Part shown: positions 33,122 through 42,225 of the stretch, piece by piece
Position numbering within the stretch: position 1 is the first letter of the stretch
How the letters are laid out: each line of letters begins with the position of its first letter
Assembly (NCBI GenBank): GCA_031261785.1
Contig: JAISIZ010000112.1
Span: 1 to 42,230, forward strand
DNA length: 42,230 nucleotides
Direction: 5' to 3'
Origin: Mediterranea sp. (in: CFB group bacteria)
GTDB lineage: Bacteria; Bacteroidota; Bacteroidia; Bacteroidales; Bacteroidaceae
Position numbers and translations under genes: made by a program
Notes under the pieces: generated by a model
Told to the model about the DNA's origin: nothing
Seen by the model: the letters and a program-made list of their open reading frames with translations, nothing else
Database searches by the model: none

Positions 33122-34182
33122 CACTCGTAGACTTGTACGGGCCGCGTGCCCCGCAGGGCGGCTATGGCGTTCTGCGCCAGCGCCAGCATCTCGTCCTCGC
33201 CGGGGTAGATGTGTACGGGGGCCAGGAAACCGACGCGCTCCTCCAGCCGGGAGGTGATGTAGGCGGAGTGGGCGATGCCGCCGGTGAGCAGGATGGCGTC
33301 TATCCGTCCGCATAGCACGGTGGCGGCGGCGCCTATGCTTTTCGCCACGTTGTATATCATGGCGTCGAGCACCTGGGCGGCGTGTGGGTCGCCTGCCTGT
33401 ATGGCCGCCTCCACGGCCCGCACGTCGGTGGTGCCGAGGTGCGCCGCCAGTCCGCCCCGTCCGCAGATGCGTTTCTTGATCTCCTCCTTGGTGAGCTGTC
33501 CGCTGAAGCAGAGGTCGACCAACTGCCCGGCGGGCAAGGTCCCGCTACGCTCGGGCGAGAAAGGGCCTTCGCCATCGAGGGCGTTGTTGGTGTCGATGGC
33601 CCTGCCGCGATGATGCGCGGCCACGGATATGCCTCCTCCGAGATGCGCCATCACCAGGTCGAGGTCCTCGTAGAGCCGGCCCGTATCGTGGGCGAAGCGT
33701 CGGGCGATGGCTTTCTGGTTCAGGGCGTGCCAGATGGTGATGCGCGGCAACAGGGGCGATCCGCTGACGTGACATACGGGGTCGCGCTCGTCCACCACGC
33801 CGGGATCGGCCATGAAAGCCCGGCAACCGGGTATGGCGGCGGCCAGGTCGCTGGCTATCAGCGCGCCGAGGTTGCAGGCGTGCTCGCGCATGGCGTGCTC
33901 GGTGTCGCGCTTCAGCGCCTCGTTCACCTCGTACACGCCGCCGGGAATGGGCTTCACCAACCCGCCGCGTCCTATCACGGCATCGAACAGCAGGGGGAAG
34001 CCGTTGGCCTCCAGCTCCCGGAGCACGAGGCGCTTGCGGAAGTCGAACTGGTCGAGGATGTGCGGATAGGCGGAGAGTTCCTCCACGGAGTGCTGTATGT
34101 TGCGGGTGAGCAGGGGTGTCTCCTCCTCGTACACGGCCACCTTGGTGGAGGTGGAGCCTGGGTTGACGACTAATATCTTCAT
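33121..34182 (-). CDS. buk: Butyrate kinase
   Basis: 353 residues from ATG at 34182 (MKILVVNPGSTSTKVAVYEE); an upstream in-frame start would overlap ptb and is not used. ASKHA-fold acid kinase: N-terminal phosphate loop NPGSTSTK, FMADPGVVDE, RLYEDLDLVMAHLGGGISVA, the GRAIDTNNALDGEGPFSPER block and a late LLTGGIAHS. It makes ATP from butyryl phosphate (butyryl-P + ADP to butyrate + ATP), the last step of a ptb-buk butyrate or branched-chain acid route. Its ATG overlaps the ptb stop by four bases (ATGA), implying translational coupling. The stop codon touches the tail repeat. Confidence 0.93.
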   Translation of the reverse strand: MKILVVNPGSTSTKVAVYEEETPLLTRNIQHSVEELSAYPHILDQFDFRKRLVLRELEANGFPLLFDAVIGRGGLVKPIPGGVYEVNEALKRDTEHAMREHACNLGALIASDLAAAIPGCRAFMADPGVVDERDPVCHVSGSPLLPRITIWHALNQKAIARRFAHDTGRLYEDLDLVMAHLGGGISVAAHHRGRAIDTNNALDGEGPFSPERSGTLPAGQLVDLCFSGQLTKEEIKKRICGRGGLAAHLGTTDVRAVEAAIQAGDPHAAQVLDAMIYNVAKSIGAAATVLCGRIDAILLTGGIAHSAYITSRLEERVGFLAPVHIYPGEDEMLALAQNAIAALRGTRPVQVYE

Positions 34183-35150
34183 ACGTGGAGGGGTTCGGTG
34201 GGTTGGTTCCGATTGAGCGGCTGGTCGAGGCGGTCGCCCGCGTTGGCCGCTTGCAGGCAGGCCATGGCGATGCTGTAATACTTGGACAGTCCCGAGTCGC
34301 TGCGCGAGGGCAGCACCACGGGGCATACGGGTCCTTGGAGCAGTCCGGCCATCTCGGCCTTGGCGAAGAGCGACACGGCCTTGTAGAACGTGTTGCCCGA
34401 TTCGATGTTGGGGAATATCAGCACGTCGGCCTGTCCGTTAATGGGTGAGGCGATGCCCTTGATGTCTCCGCTGGCCTGCTCGCAGGCGGTGCGCACGTCG
34501 AGCGGCCCGTCGATGATGACGTCGCCGAACTCGCCGGCCTCGGCCAGCTCCACGATGTTGACGTAGTCCAACGAGTGGGGGAACTTGGCGCTCACCTTCT
34601 CGGTGCAATGGGTGAGGGCGATGCGTGGCTGTCCGATGCCGAAGTGGCGGCAGGTACGGATGGCGTACCCGATCATCTCGATGCGCTGCTGGAGCGTGGG
34701 ACGGGGTATGACGGCGGCGTCGGAGAAGAAGAGCAGCTTGTGGTAGGTGGGTATCTCCATCACGGCCAGATGGGTGAGGATCTTCCCCTTGGGCAGCAAG
34801 CCTTTCTCTTTGTCGAGGATGGCGTGTAGCAGGTTGTCGGTGTTGATGATGCCTTTCATCAAGATGTCGGCTCCGCCCTCGCGTACGATGCGGACGGCCT
34901 CGCGGGCGGCTTCGTCGGAGTCCTCGATATGGATGGTCCGTACGAACTGGGGGTACTCCTTCAGCGTGGGGTACTTCTCGAGCACGCGCGAATCGCCTAT
35001 CATCAGGAATTCGGCTATGCCCTCCTTCAAGGAACGGGCCACGGCGTACTCCGTGTTAGGGTCGTTGGCGCAGACCACGGCGATTCGCTTCCGGTGGTTG
35101 AGCTGTTGCAGGTGCTCGGTGAGTTGAGCGAAATTGCGAATAGGTTTCAT
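34179..35150 (-). CDS. ptb: Phosphate butyryltransferase
   Basis: 323 residues. PTA_PTB family: RKRIAVVCANDPNTEYAVAR, ADILMKGIINTDNLLHAILD, GKILTHLAVMEIP, LLFFSDAAVIPRPTLQQRIE, FPHSLDYVNIVELAE, DVIIDGPLDVRTACEQASGD, DVLIFPNIESGNTFYKAVSL. It converts butyryl-CoA and phosphate to butyryl phosphate and CoA, feeding buk directly downstream. Acyl specificity may include branched acids. The 23 or so residues after ANAGDRLDQ are poorly conserved in appearance. Possible -7 box on the minus strand at 35169-35176 (GATATTTG). Confidence 0.93.
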   Translation of the reverse strand: MKPIRNFAQLTEHLQQLNHRKRIAVVCANDPNTEYAVARSLKEGIAEFLMIGDSRVLEKYPTLKEYPQFVRTIHIEDSDEAAREAVRIVREGGADILMKGIINTDNLLHAILDKEKGLLPKGKILTHLAVMEIPTYHKLLFFSDAAVIPRPTLQQRIEMIGYAIRTCRHFGIGQPRIALTHCTEKVSAKFPHSLDYVNIVELAEAGEFGDVIIDGPLDVRTACEQASGDIKGIASPINGQADVLIFPNIESGNTFYKAVSLFAKAEMAGLLQGPVCPVVLPSRSDSGLSKYYSIAMACLQAANAGDRLDQPLNRNQPTEPLHV

Positions 35151-35168
35151 TATGCGTTAGATTTTCGG

Positions 35169-35176
35169 CAAATATC
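35169..35176 (-). promoter_or_regulatory. Possible -7 box of the ptb-buk operon
   Basis: Minus-strand GATATTTG, one change from TAnnTTTG, lies 19 bases upstream of the ptb ATG. The short distance makes it tentative. Confidence 0.35.
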
Positions 35177-35210
35177 CGAAAAAAGATTGATAGCACAATG
35201 GACTAAGAGG

Positions 35211-35256
35211 CAGAAAAGTGCGGAAGAAGTATCATTTTGTTAGCTCACTTCCGCAC
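35211..35256 (-). terminator. Terminator of the DUF2264 gene
   Basis: A 9-bp stem, GTGCGGAAG with CTTCCGCAC (35218-35226 and 35248-35256), is followed on the minus strand by TTTTCTG. The stop codon (35245-35247) lies just past the first arm. Confidence 0.7.
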
Positions 35257-36489
35257 GGTCTCGTGATAATCCTTTAGGAACGCGCGTCCGCTCCAAGCCT
35301 TGCGCGAGGTCCAGTCTTCGGCGGGGTCGGTCCAGAAAGGCGCGGCGGCGGGCAGGCCGAGGGGCAGGAAGACGAGCGAGGTCATGTACAGGCTGCCGTT
35401 GTTGGTGTAGTAGTCGGCCAGGTCGGGCTGGTGTCCCACGAAGCCGAGCTGGAGGAATCCTTCCTTGTTGAAGTTGCCCTCGACGGCGAACATATTCTTC
35501 ATCACGGCGGTGAGTGCGGCACGTACCTGTCCGTTGGTCAGGGTCTTGGGCAGTCCGTATTTCCATGCCGCCAGCGCCAGGGTCTGGAAGGCTCCCATGC
35601 GGTAGGTGATGGATCGTCCCATGGCGGGATAGGTTCCCTCGGGCGAGATGAGGCGTTCGATGAGCTGGTTGTAGCGTTGCATGCGTCGCACGGCGAGGTC
35701 GACCGTGACGGGCGACCAGAGCTTCCGGGCCGCCATGGCCTCGAGCATGTCGATGTACATGGGGTGTATGACGAAAGCGTTGTAGAAGTCGAGCGAGAAA
35801 TCGGGACCGTCGGAATACCATCCGTCGCCGAGGTACCACTCGTCCATCTTGCGGGCGGTGACGTTGAGCACATAGCCGTCGTAGCGCTGCCCGACGCTGA
35901 GCAGAAACGCCTCGATGGTGCCACGGAACAGTAACCAGTTGCTATAGGAGGGTACGATTTGCCGCTGCCGCCCGAACTCCTTCACGTAGCGTTCTTGCGT
36001 GGTTTTGTCGAGGGCTTTCCACAGGGAGGGGCATCGCATGAAGCTCTCGGCGATGTAGGCCGCGTCGACCAGGATCTGTCCGCTTCCCTCCCACAGCAGG
36101 TAGTCGGGACTTTGCGGATCGACGGCGTTGGCGTAGCTACGCAGCGCCCATTCGCGTATCTGCTTGCGTTGCCGACCTTCGGGGGTGTCGTCGTCGGGCA
36201 GGTTGAGCCAGGGAGCCACGCCAGCCATCAGCCGGCCGAAGGCTTCCATGTAGGCCACTCGTTTGTCGCGTCCGTCCCATTTGGGGCTTAGCTCGAGGGT
36301 CATGTTTTTCTGCAGCTCGCCTTTGCTCATGTTGCTGAGCACGGGCGAAGCGATACGGTAGAGCATGTCGACCCAGTATTGCCGGTCGGTGGTGGGATGC
36401 TTCTCGCCCGCATGGGCGGGAGAGTAGGATAATAGGATGAGGCAGGCGGCGAGCAGGACGCCAGTTTCGCGCAGGACGCCTTTCATCAT
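35245..36489 (-). CDS. DUF2264 domain-containing exported protein, probable glycoside hydrolase
   Basis: About 414 residues from ATG 36489 (MMKGVLRETGVLLAACLILL, signal peptide to about AHAGE); ATG 36516 (MCNHSN) is an alternative with nine more residues. The mature part shows the DUF2264 (PF10022) pattern: DRQYWVDMLYRIASPVLSNM, KRVAYMEAFGRLMAGVAPWL, LLWEGSGQILVDAAYIAESF, NWLLFRGTIEAFLLSVGQRY, WYLGDGWYSDGPDFSLDFYN and RYNQLIERLISPEGTYPAMG, an alpha/alpha-barrel type fold. Relatives are now placed among glycoside hydrolases acting on uronic-acid-containing glycans (GH154, as I recall it). It may serve the same plant-glycan diet as the PUL. Monogenic with a clear promoter and terminator. Substrate unknown. 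Confidence 0.85.
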   Translation of the reverse strand: MMKGVLRETGVLLAACLILLSYSPAHAGEKHPTTDRQYWVDMLYRIASPVLSNMSKGELQKNMTLELSPKWDGRDKRVAYMEAFGRLMAGVAPWLNLPDDDTPEGRQRKQIREWALRSYANAVDPQSPDYLLWEGSGQILVDAAYIAESFMRCPSLWKALDKTTQERYVKEFGRQRQIVPSYSNWLLFRGTIEAFLLSVGQRYDGYVLNVTARKMDEWYLGDGWYSDGPDFSLDFYNAFVIHPMYIDMLEAMAARKLWSPVTVDLAVRRMQRYNQLIERLISPEGTYPAMGRSITYRMGAFQTLALAAWKYGLPKTLTNGQVRAALTAVMKNMFAVEGNFNKEGFLQLGFVGHQPDLADYYTNNGSLYMTSLVFLPLGLPAAAPFWTDPAEDWTSRKAWSGRAFLKDYHETVRK

Positions 36490-36589
36490 GCGCGAGGGGT
36501 TGGAATGATTACACATGTTCGTTAATAAATTAAATGTATCACATCGGGAGGGACGCCATAACAACGGCTATCCCTCCGGATATTCGCCG

Positions 36590-36597
36590 CAAATATA
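36590..36597 (-). promoter_or_regulatory. -7 box of the DUF2264 gene
   Basis: A perfect minus-strand TATATTTG, about 100 bases upstream of the chosen start. No convincing -33. The gap 36490-36794 otherwise holds this box and the lptB promoter; no gene is visible. Confidence 0.6.
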
Positions 36598-36767
36598 GGC
36601 AAACTCGGACAAAGGCGCAAGGAATCGCCCTGTTCTAATTCGAACGAAACAGCCATACGGCTTTTGGGGAACTTTCCAGCGTGTCCTTCTTGGCTTTCTG
36701 CCTAAAGTATGCTTCCTTCGCGAGATGAAAAGCGGAAAGAAGAAGCGTTGTTTCGGCTTATTTTGCG

Positions 36768-36775
36768 TATATTTG
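36768..36775 (+). promoter_or_regulatory. -7 box of lptB
   Basis: A perfect TATATTTG, 19 bases before the ATG at 36795. The -33 region is T-rich without a clear TTTG. Confidence 0.65.
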
Positions 36776-36794
36776 CCGCAAAATAACGAACCGT

Positions 36795-37556
36795 ATGGAA
36801 GATAACAGGATGGTGCTCCGCACGGAGGACTTGGTGAAGAAATATGGCAAGCGCACGGTGGTCAGCCACGTATCCATCGACGTGAAGCAGGGCGAGATCG
36901 TGGGGCTGCTCGGTCCCAACGGGGCGGGAAAGACCACCTCGTTCTACATGACCGTGGGGCTGATTACCCCCAACGAGGGACGCATCTTCCTCAACGACCT
37001 CGACATCACCAAGTATCCCGTCTACAAGCGGGCGCAGAACGGCATCGGATACCTGGCGCAGGAAGCGTCGGTGTTCCGCCAGATGAGCGTGGAGGATAAC
37101 ATCGCTTCCGTGCTCGAGATGACCGACAAGCCAAGGGAGTACCAGAAAGAGAAGCTGGAGAGCCTGATCGCCGAGTTCCACCTACAGAAGGTACGCAAGA
37201 ACAAGGGAAACCAGCTCTCGGGAGGCGAGCGCCGACGCACGGAGATAGCCCGCTGCCTGGCCATCGACCCGAAGTTCATCATGCTCGACGAGCCGTTCGC
37301 CGGCGTCGACCCCATCGCCGTGGAGGACATCCAACAAATCGTGTGGAAGCTGAAATACAAGAACATAGGCATCCTCATCACCGACCACAACGTGCAGGAG
37401 ACGCTCAGCATCACCGATCGGGCCTACCTGCTGTTCGAGGGAAAAATCCTGTTCCAAGGGACGCCTGAGGAACTGGCCGAGAACCAAATCGTACGGGAGA
37501 AATACCTGAGCAACAGCTTCGTGCTGCGCCGCAAAGCTTTCCAGATGGAGGAATAA
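36795..37556 (+). CDS. lptB: LPS export ABC transporter ATP-binding protein LptB
   Basis: 253 residues. ABC ATPase: Walker [10 protein letters not shown] at 40-48, Q-loop [19 protein letters not shown], signature [13 protein letters not shown] at about 141, Walker [21 protein letters not shown] near 160, H-loop [19 protein letters not shown]. The DPIAVEDIQ and DHNVQETL segments are specific to LptB. It powers extraction of lipopolysaccharide from the inner membrane with LptFG and LptC. Single gene, convergent with der only 32 bases downstream, with no visible terminator between. ATG 36795 is chosen over 36810. Confidence 0.96.
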   Translation: MEDNRMVLRTEDLVKKYGKRTVVSHVSIDVKQGEIVGLLGPNGAGKTTSFYMTVGLITPNEGRIFLNDLDITKYPVYKRAQNGIGYLAQEASVFRQMSVEDNIASVLEMTDKPREYQKEKLESLIAEFHLQKVRKNKGNQLSGGERRRTEIARCLAIDPKFIMLDEPFAGVDPIAVEDIQQIVWKLKYKNIGILITDHNVQETLSITDRAYLLFEGKILFQGTPEELAENQIVREKYLSNSFVLRRKAFQMEE

Positions 37557-37588
37557 GCGACACCGGAACCGCGACGCGCGCGGAGACT

Positions 37589-38902
37589 CTACTTCTGCCT
37601 GATGAATATATTGATCGGCGTGCCCGTAAGCGCCCACTTCTCGCGCATCTTGTTCTCGAGGAAGCGTTTGTACGGCTCCTTCACGTACTGCGGGAGGTTG
37701 GCGAAATAGACGAACGACGGCACTTGCGTGTTGGGCAGTTGCGTGATGTACTTTATCTTGATATACTTCCCTTTGTTGGATGGGGGCGGATAAGCCTCTA
37801 TCAGCGGAAGCATCTCCTCGTTGAGACGGGCGGTGGGGATCTTCGTGGTCCGGTTGCCGTACACGGTTCGCGCCTCTTCCAGCACTTTCAGGATACGCTG
37901 CTTGGTGAGGGCCGAGGCGAAGATAATGGGAAAGTCGACAAATGGGGCGAAGCGCGCGCGTATGGCTTCTTCGAACGTCTTGATCACCTTCGTGTCCTTG
38001 TTGGGCACCAAGTCCCATTTGTTCACCACCACCACGATGCCTTTCTGGTTGCGCTGGATGAGCGAGAAGATGTTCAGGTCCTGGCTCTCTATGCCGCGCG
38101 TGGCGTCGAGCATGAGGATGCACACGTCGGAATTTTCGATGGCACGTATGGAGCGCACCACGGAGTAATACTCCAGATCTTCGTTCACCTTGTTCTTCTT
38201 CCGGATGCCGGCGGTGTCGACCAGATAGAAGTCGAAGCCGAATTTGCTGTAGCGGGTGTAGATGGAGTCGCGCGTGGTACCGGCAATCTCCGTCACGATG
38301 TTGCGCTCCTCGCCGATGAAGGCATTGACGATGGACGACTTCCCGGCGTTGGGACGTCCCACTACGGCGAAGCGGGGGATGTCTTCGTCGAGTATCTCGT
38401 CGTTCTCCTTCCTGAACTTGCTCACGATGAGGTCCATCAGGTCGCCCGTGCCACTGCCCGAGACAGCCGAGACACAGTTCGGGTCGCCCAGCCCCAGCTT
38501 GTAGAACTCGGCGGCATTGTACTGCAAATCGTAATTGTCGGTCTTGTTGGCCACCACGATGACCGGTTGCTTGGTGCGTCGCAGGATGGTGGCCACCTGC
38601 GTGTCGAGGTCGGTCAGCCCATTCATCACGTCCACCACGAAGAGGATGACGTCGGCCTCCTCCACGGCCAGCAGCACTTGCTTGCGTATCTCCTCCTCGA
38701 ACACGTCGTCGGAATTGACCACCCATCCGCCGGTGTCGACGACGGAGAACTCCCGGCCCAGCCATTCCGACTTGCCGTACTGTCGGTCGCGGGTGGTGCC
38801 CGCTTCTTCGTTCACGATTGCCCGCCGAGTCTGCGTCAGGCGGTTGAACAGGGTGGATTTGCCCACATTGGGACGCCCCACTATAGCAACTAAATTACCC
38901 AT
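37589..38902 (-). CDS. der: Ribosome biogenesis GTPase Der (EngA)
   Basis: 437 residues from ATG 38902 ([20 protein letters not shown]); an in-frame ATG 48 bases further upstream is not needed. Two G domains in tandem: first G1 GRPNVGKS at 9-16, G3 DTGG in [10 protein letters not shown]4 NKTD; second G1 GRPNAGKSS at about 183, G3 DTAG, G4 NKWD. A C-terminal KH-like domain (about 350-437; [51 protein letters not shown]) follows. It assists 50S maturation. Sixty bases downstream of era on the same strand. Confidence 0.97.
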   Translation of the reverse strand: MGNLVAIVGRPNVGKSTLFNRLTQTRRAIVNEEAGTTRDRQYGKSEWLGREFSVVDTGGWVVNSDDVFEEEIRKQVLLAVEEADVILFVVDVMNGLTDLDTQVATILRRTKQPVIVVANKTDNYDLQYNAAEFYKLGLGDPNCVSAVSGSGTGDLMDLIVSKFRKENDEILDEDIPRFAVVGRPNAGKSSIVNAFIGEERNIVTEIAGTTRDSIYTRYSKFGFDFYLVDTAGIRKKNKVNEDLEYYSVVRSIRAIENSDVCILMLDATRGIESQDLNIFSLIQRNQKGIVVVVNKWDLVPNKDTKVIKTFEEAIRARFAPFVDFPIIFASALTKQRILKVLEEARTVYGNRTTKIPTARLNEEMLPLIEAYPPPSNKGKYIKIKYITQLPNTQVPSFVYFANLPQYVKEPYKRFLENKMREKWALTGTPINIFIRQK

Positions 38903-38962
38903 AATCTTCTCTTTCAATACACGTTTTGTGGCAACCACCCGGGCCGCCATGAATATTCACTT

Positions 38963-39844
38963 TCAATCCGGCTGGTAGCCGAAGTGGCGAAGCTCCTTGT
39001 CCGAGCTGCGCCAGTCCTTGTCCACCTTCACGTACGTCTCGAGGAACACGCTCTTCTCGAAGAAGCGTTCCAGCTCGTGGCGCGCCTCGGTGGCCACCTT
39101 CTTCAGCGCCTTGCCTTGTTTGCCGATGATGATGCCTTTCTGCGAGTCGCGCTCCACGTAGATCACCGCCCGGATGAGGATCTTCTTCGCCTCCTCCTTG
39201 AACTCCTCCACCGACACCTCCACCGAATAGGGAATCTCCTTGTCGTAGTACAGGAGGATCTTCTCACGGATGATCTCGGTCACGAAGAAACGTGCCGGCT
39301 TGTCCGTCCACTGGTCCTTGCCAAAGTAAGGGGGCGAATCGGGCAACAGGGCCTGTACACGCTTCATCACGTAGTCCACGTTGAATTTCGATTTCGCGGC
39401 GATGGGGATGATCTCCGCTTGCGGCAGCAGCGCCTTCCAGGTCTCCACCAAGGCCACGAGCTTTTCCTGGTCGGTCAGGTCGATCTTGTTGATGAGCAGC
39501 AGCACGGGCACCGACATGCGTCGCACCTTTTCCATGAACTCGTTGTTTTTGTCGGGCTTCTCCACCACGTCGGTCACGTAGAGCAGGATGTCGGCATCGG
39601 TCAGCGCCGAGGTGGAGAAGTTCAGCATCGATTCCTGCAACTTGTAGTTGGGCTTCAGCACTCCGGGCGTGTCGGAGAATACGATCTGTGTCTCCTCCGT
39701 GTTGTAGATGCCCATGATGCGATGGCGGGTGGTCTGCGCCTTGAAGGTGGCGATCGAAACACGTTCGCCCACCAAGGCGTTCATCAGGGTGGATTTCCCG
39801 ACGTTGGGGTTACCCACGATGTTCACGAATCCGGCTTTATGCAT
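38963..39844 (-). CDS. era: GTPase Era
   Basis: 293 residues. G1 GNPNVGKST at 11-19, G2 region QTTRHRIMGIYNTEETQIVF, G3 DTPG, G4 NKID, G5-like AAKS. C-terminal KH domain: REKILLYYDKEIPYSVEV, IRAVIYVERDSQKGIIIGKQ, GKALKKVATEARHELERFF. Binds 16S rRNA 3' end and couples 30S maturation to growth. Preceded by a hairpin terminator after fabH, so probably transcribed with der from its own start. Confidence 0.97.
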   Translation of the reverse strand: MHKAGFVNIVGNPNVGKSTLMNALVGERVSIATFKAQTTRHRIMGIYNTEETQIVFSDTPGVLKPNYKLQESMLNFSTSALTDADILLYVTDVVEKPDKNNEFMEKVRRMSVPVLLLINKIDLTDQEKLVALVETWKALLPQAEIIPIAAKSKFNVDYVMKRVQALLPDSPPYFGKDQWTDKPARFFVTEIIREKILLYYDKEIPYSVEVSVEEFKEEAKKILIRAVIYVERDSQKGIIIGKQGKALKKVATEARHELERFFEKSVFLETYVKVDKDWRSSDKELRHFGYQPD

Positions 39845-39875
39845 ATCTCTATTCGTTATCTATTCTTGCTTTAGA

Positions 39876-39911
39876 CAAAAAACGCATCGAATCGAGATAG
39901 GATGCGTTTTT
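39876..39911 (-). terminator. Hairpin terminator between fabH and era (works in both directions)
   Basis: An 11-bp perfect stem AAAAACGCATC (39878-39888) and GATGCGTTTTT (39901-39911) with a 12-base loop. T-runs lie on the trailing side in either direction. It probably ends the yceD-rpmF-fabH transcript. Confidence 0.85.
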
Positions 39912-39948
39912 AATGTCTGTATGATTCGGTTGTCGTCTCGCTTCGCGG

Positions 39949-40953
39949 CTACTCCTTCTTCCCGTCGTATCCCCACTTCACGTAGACGGCTCCCCAGGTG
40001 AACCCGGCGCCAAACGCCGTGAAGATGATGTTGTCGCCTTTCTTGAGATTCTCCTCGTTGTCCCAGATGCAAAGGGGAAGCGTGGCGGCGCTGGTGTTGC
40101 CGTAGCGCTGTATGTCGACCAGCATCTTCTCCATGGGCAAGTCCATGCGATGGGCCACGGCCTCAATGATGCGGATGTTAGCCTGGTGCGGCACGACCCA
40201 GTTTATGTCCTCTTTCGTCAACCCATTCTTCTCCGCCAGCTCTTCCGACACTTCCGCCATGTGTGAGACGGCGTACTTGAACACCGTCCTCCCTTCCTGG
40301 TAGAGGTAGTGCATTTTGTTGTCGACACTGAAATAAGACGAGGGGCAAACGGAGCCTCCCGCCTTCATGTGCAGGAAAGGCAAGCCCTTGCCGTCCGTAC
40401 GCAGGATGGAGTTGACGATACCGACGTCCTCCGTGGTGGCCTCCACCATGAAGGCGGCGGCGCCATCGCCGAATATAGGGCAGGTGGCACGGTCGGTATA
40501 GTCCACGATGGACGACATCTTGTCGGCGCCAACGATGATAATCTTCTTGTATCTCCCCGAACGGATGAAGTTGGCGGCCGTCTCCATGAGGTACAGGAAC
40601 CCGCAACAAGCGGCCTGCAAGTCGAAGGCGAACGCGTTCTTCAGTCCCAGTTTATCGCAAAGGATAGAGGCCGTGGAGGGGAAAGGGTAATCGGGGGTGG
40701 TCGTAGCCACCACCACCAAGTCAATGTCGTCGGGATTGGCTCCCGTCTTCTTCATCAGTTGCTTGGCGGCCTTGCGTGCCAGGTACGAGGAACCCAATCC
40801 CTCTTCGTTCAGGATGTGGCGTTCCTTCACCCCGATACGGGTCATAATCCATTCGTCGTTGGTATCCACCATCTTCGATATCTCGTCGTTCGTCAAGATA
40901 TAGTCGGGGACATACCCACCTACGCCTGTGATTACTGCATTTATTTTGTCCAT
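39949..40953 (-). CDS. fabH: 3-oxoacyl-[acyl-carrier-protein] synthase III (FabH)
   Basis: 334 residues from ATG 40953 ([20 protein letters not shown]); the in-frame start 18 bases upstream adds a poor N-terminus. Thiolase-fold KAS III: catalytic Cys116 in [14 protein letters not shown], His in [11 protein letters not shown], Asn in [13 protein letters not shown], plus [12 protein letters not shown] and [15 protein letters not shown]. It starts fatty acid synthesis by condensing acetyl-CoA with malonyl-ACP; Bacteroidales members may also take branched primers. The usual position after rpmF (yceD-rpmF-fabH order) is kept. Confidence 0.96.
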   Translation of the reverse strand: MDKINAVITGVGGYVPDYILTNDEISKMVDTNDEWIMTRIGVKERHILNEEGLGSSYLARKAAKQLMKKTGANPDDIDLVVVATTTPDYPFPSTASILCDKLGLKNAFAFDLQAACCGFLYLMETAANFIRSGRYKKIIIVGADKMSSIVDYTDRATCPIFGDGAAAFMVEATTEDVGIVNSILRTDGKGLPFLHMKAGGSVCPSSYFSVDNKMHYLYQEGRTVFKYAVSHMAEVSEELAEKNGLTKEDINWVVPHQANIRIIEAVAHRMDLPMEKMLVDIQRYGNTSAATLPLCIWDNEENLKKGDNIIFTAFGAGFTWGAVYVKWGYDGKKE

Positions 40954-41037
40954 CAAGATTCTGTTTTGCAATATCCGTAAATAGCCAAAGCAGCCGGAGA
41001 GCTTACGCTCCCAGGCTGTCTTCAGTATCGCTGCGCT

Positions 41038-41223
41038 TTATACAGCTGCTTCTTTTTCAATCGCCAACTTGCCACGGTAGTATCCGCACGCGCCGCAAAC
41101 GGTGTGGTAAACATGCCATTCACCGCAGTTCGGGCAGATAGCCAACGTGGGAACCACCGCTTTATCGTGGGTCCTGCGCTTCGCGGTTCTCGTTTTCGAT
41201 TGTCTTCTTTTAGGATGTGCCAT
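41038..41223 (-). CDS. rpmF: 50S ribosomal protein L32
   Basis: 61 residues, standard for the C+ (zinc) form: MAHPKRRQSKTRTAKRRTHD then Cys30 and Cys33 in CPNC and Cys43 and Cys46 in CGAC. Eleven bases separate it from the yceD stop. Between it and fabH (40954-41037) there is only an imperfect hairpin around 40990-41017. Confidence 0.97.
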   Translation of the reverse strand: MAHPKRRQSKTRTAKRRTHDKAVVPTLAICPNCGEWHVYHTVCGACGYYRGKLAIEKEAAV

Positions 41224-41234
41224 TTTCTTAAACT

Positions 41235-41813
41235 TTAATTATTATCTAATATTTTCTTCAATTCGTCCCAACGGGGATCGGTCTGTCCGGGAGCCTCGTT
41301 GTCGTCTATCACGATGCCGCCATCGTCAAGTCCGAAACCGTCTTCCTCTTCGTTCGCGTCCGTCTTCAGATGCTTATTCAGCTTCCCGGTCATCGCTTTG
41401 TTGCATTTCCCGGGAGCGTGCACATGCTTCATGGGGATGGACAACGCGATGAACTCGTACATGAACCAAGCCACGTTAATCGCTCCTTCCGCCTCGGGAA
41501 TCACGATCAGGTTCCCCGCTTCCTCGGCATATTCGTGCCCAAACTTTACGCGCAGCTTATCCGAGGAGGTGATAGGCAACTCCATGTCGTCCAGGCAGCG
41601 GTCGCAAGGTACATACACCATGCCTTCCGTCTGGAAGTTCAGTTCGAACGCTCCAGCCGTGCGCTTCACGTTCAACGTGACACGCACTTTACCTTTCTGC
41701 ACCTCTTGCCCGTCGATGTGGGCAAAGTAAAGGTTATCCAAGGCGAACTCGTACGTAGCCGAATCCGCCCGCATCCCCTTCAGGTCAATATTGTATGCGT
41801 CAAATTTACCCAA
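41235..41813 (-). CDS. YceD/DUF177 family protein
   Basis: 192 residues. Matches the DUF177 (PF02620) protein found directly upstream of rpmF in most bacteria: MGKFDAYNIDLKGMRADSAT, VRVTLNVKRTAGAFELNF, and a CDRC motif in VYVPCDRCLDDMELPITSSD. The plant/bacterial homologue is needed for 23S rRNA accumulation. The tail is acidic (NEEEDGFGLDDGGIVIDDNE). First gene of the yceD-rpmF-fabH operon. Confidence 0.93.
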   Translation of the reverse strand: MGKFDAYNIDLKGMRADSATYEFALDNLYFAHIDGQEVQKGKVRVTLNVKRTAGAFELNFQTEGMVYVPCDRCLDDMELPITSSDKLRVKFGHEYAEEAGNLIVIPEAEGAINVAWFMYEFIALSIPMKHVHAPGKCNKAMTGKLNKHLKTDANEEEDGFGLDDGGIVIDDNEAPGQTDPRWDELKKILDNN

Positions 41814-41852
41814 AACTTCTCCTTTCTAAACGTTAGGTTACAATTCGGGCGA

Positions 41853-41860
41853 CAAAGATA
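41853..41860 (-). promoter_or_regulatory. -7 box of the yceD-rpmF-fabH operon
   Basis: Perfect minus-strand TATCTTTG, 39 bases before the yceD ATG. The upstream -33 region is AT-rich without a clear match. Confidence 0.65.
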
Positions 41861-41952
41861 CAAATAAATATCCTCATCACCACCCTTTAAACGCAAATAT
41901 TCAATCAAAAGAGTTGGATAGTATAAATTAGGAACGAAAAACGAGGAATGAA

Positions 41953-42028
41953 GAATGGGCCGTGCCGTCAACGAAATGACGGTACGGCCCATTCCGGTAC
42001 GGCCCATTCTTTTTTTTTTTGGGGGGGG
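41953..42028. repeat. Hairpin with a duplicated arm plus T11-G8 tract
   Basis: GAATGGGCCGTGCCGTCA (41953-41970) pairs with 41977-41994 with one mismatch. A second 15-base copy of the right arm, CGGTACGGCCCATTC, follows at 41995-42009 and is directly followed by eleven T (42010-42020) and eight G (42021-42028). The left arm can pair with either copy. Confidence 0.8.
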
Positions 42029-42063
42029 ACGCCGCTGACCACGCGGATCCGCCGTAAACGAAA

Positions 42064-42102
42064 GAGGCCCCGCCGACGCGAACGCTCGCGCGGCGGGGCC
42101 TC
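42064..42102 (-). terminator. rRNA operon terminator
   Basis: Perfect 12-bp stem GAGGCCCCGCCG (42064-42075) and CGGCGGGGCCTC (42091-42102); on the minus strand TTTCGTTT follows. A run of 14 T (complement of A at 42104-42117) lies between the 5S 3' end and this hairpin. Confidence 0.85.
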
Positions 42103-42116
42103 GAAAAAAAAAAAAA

Positions 42117-42225
<109 letters not shown>

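Noticed and set aside
40990..41017. Hairpin between rpmF and fabH as a terminator or attenuator
   Set aside because: The stem needs a bulge and no T-run follows on the minus strand; the genes are normally co-transcribed.
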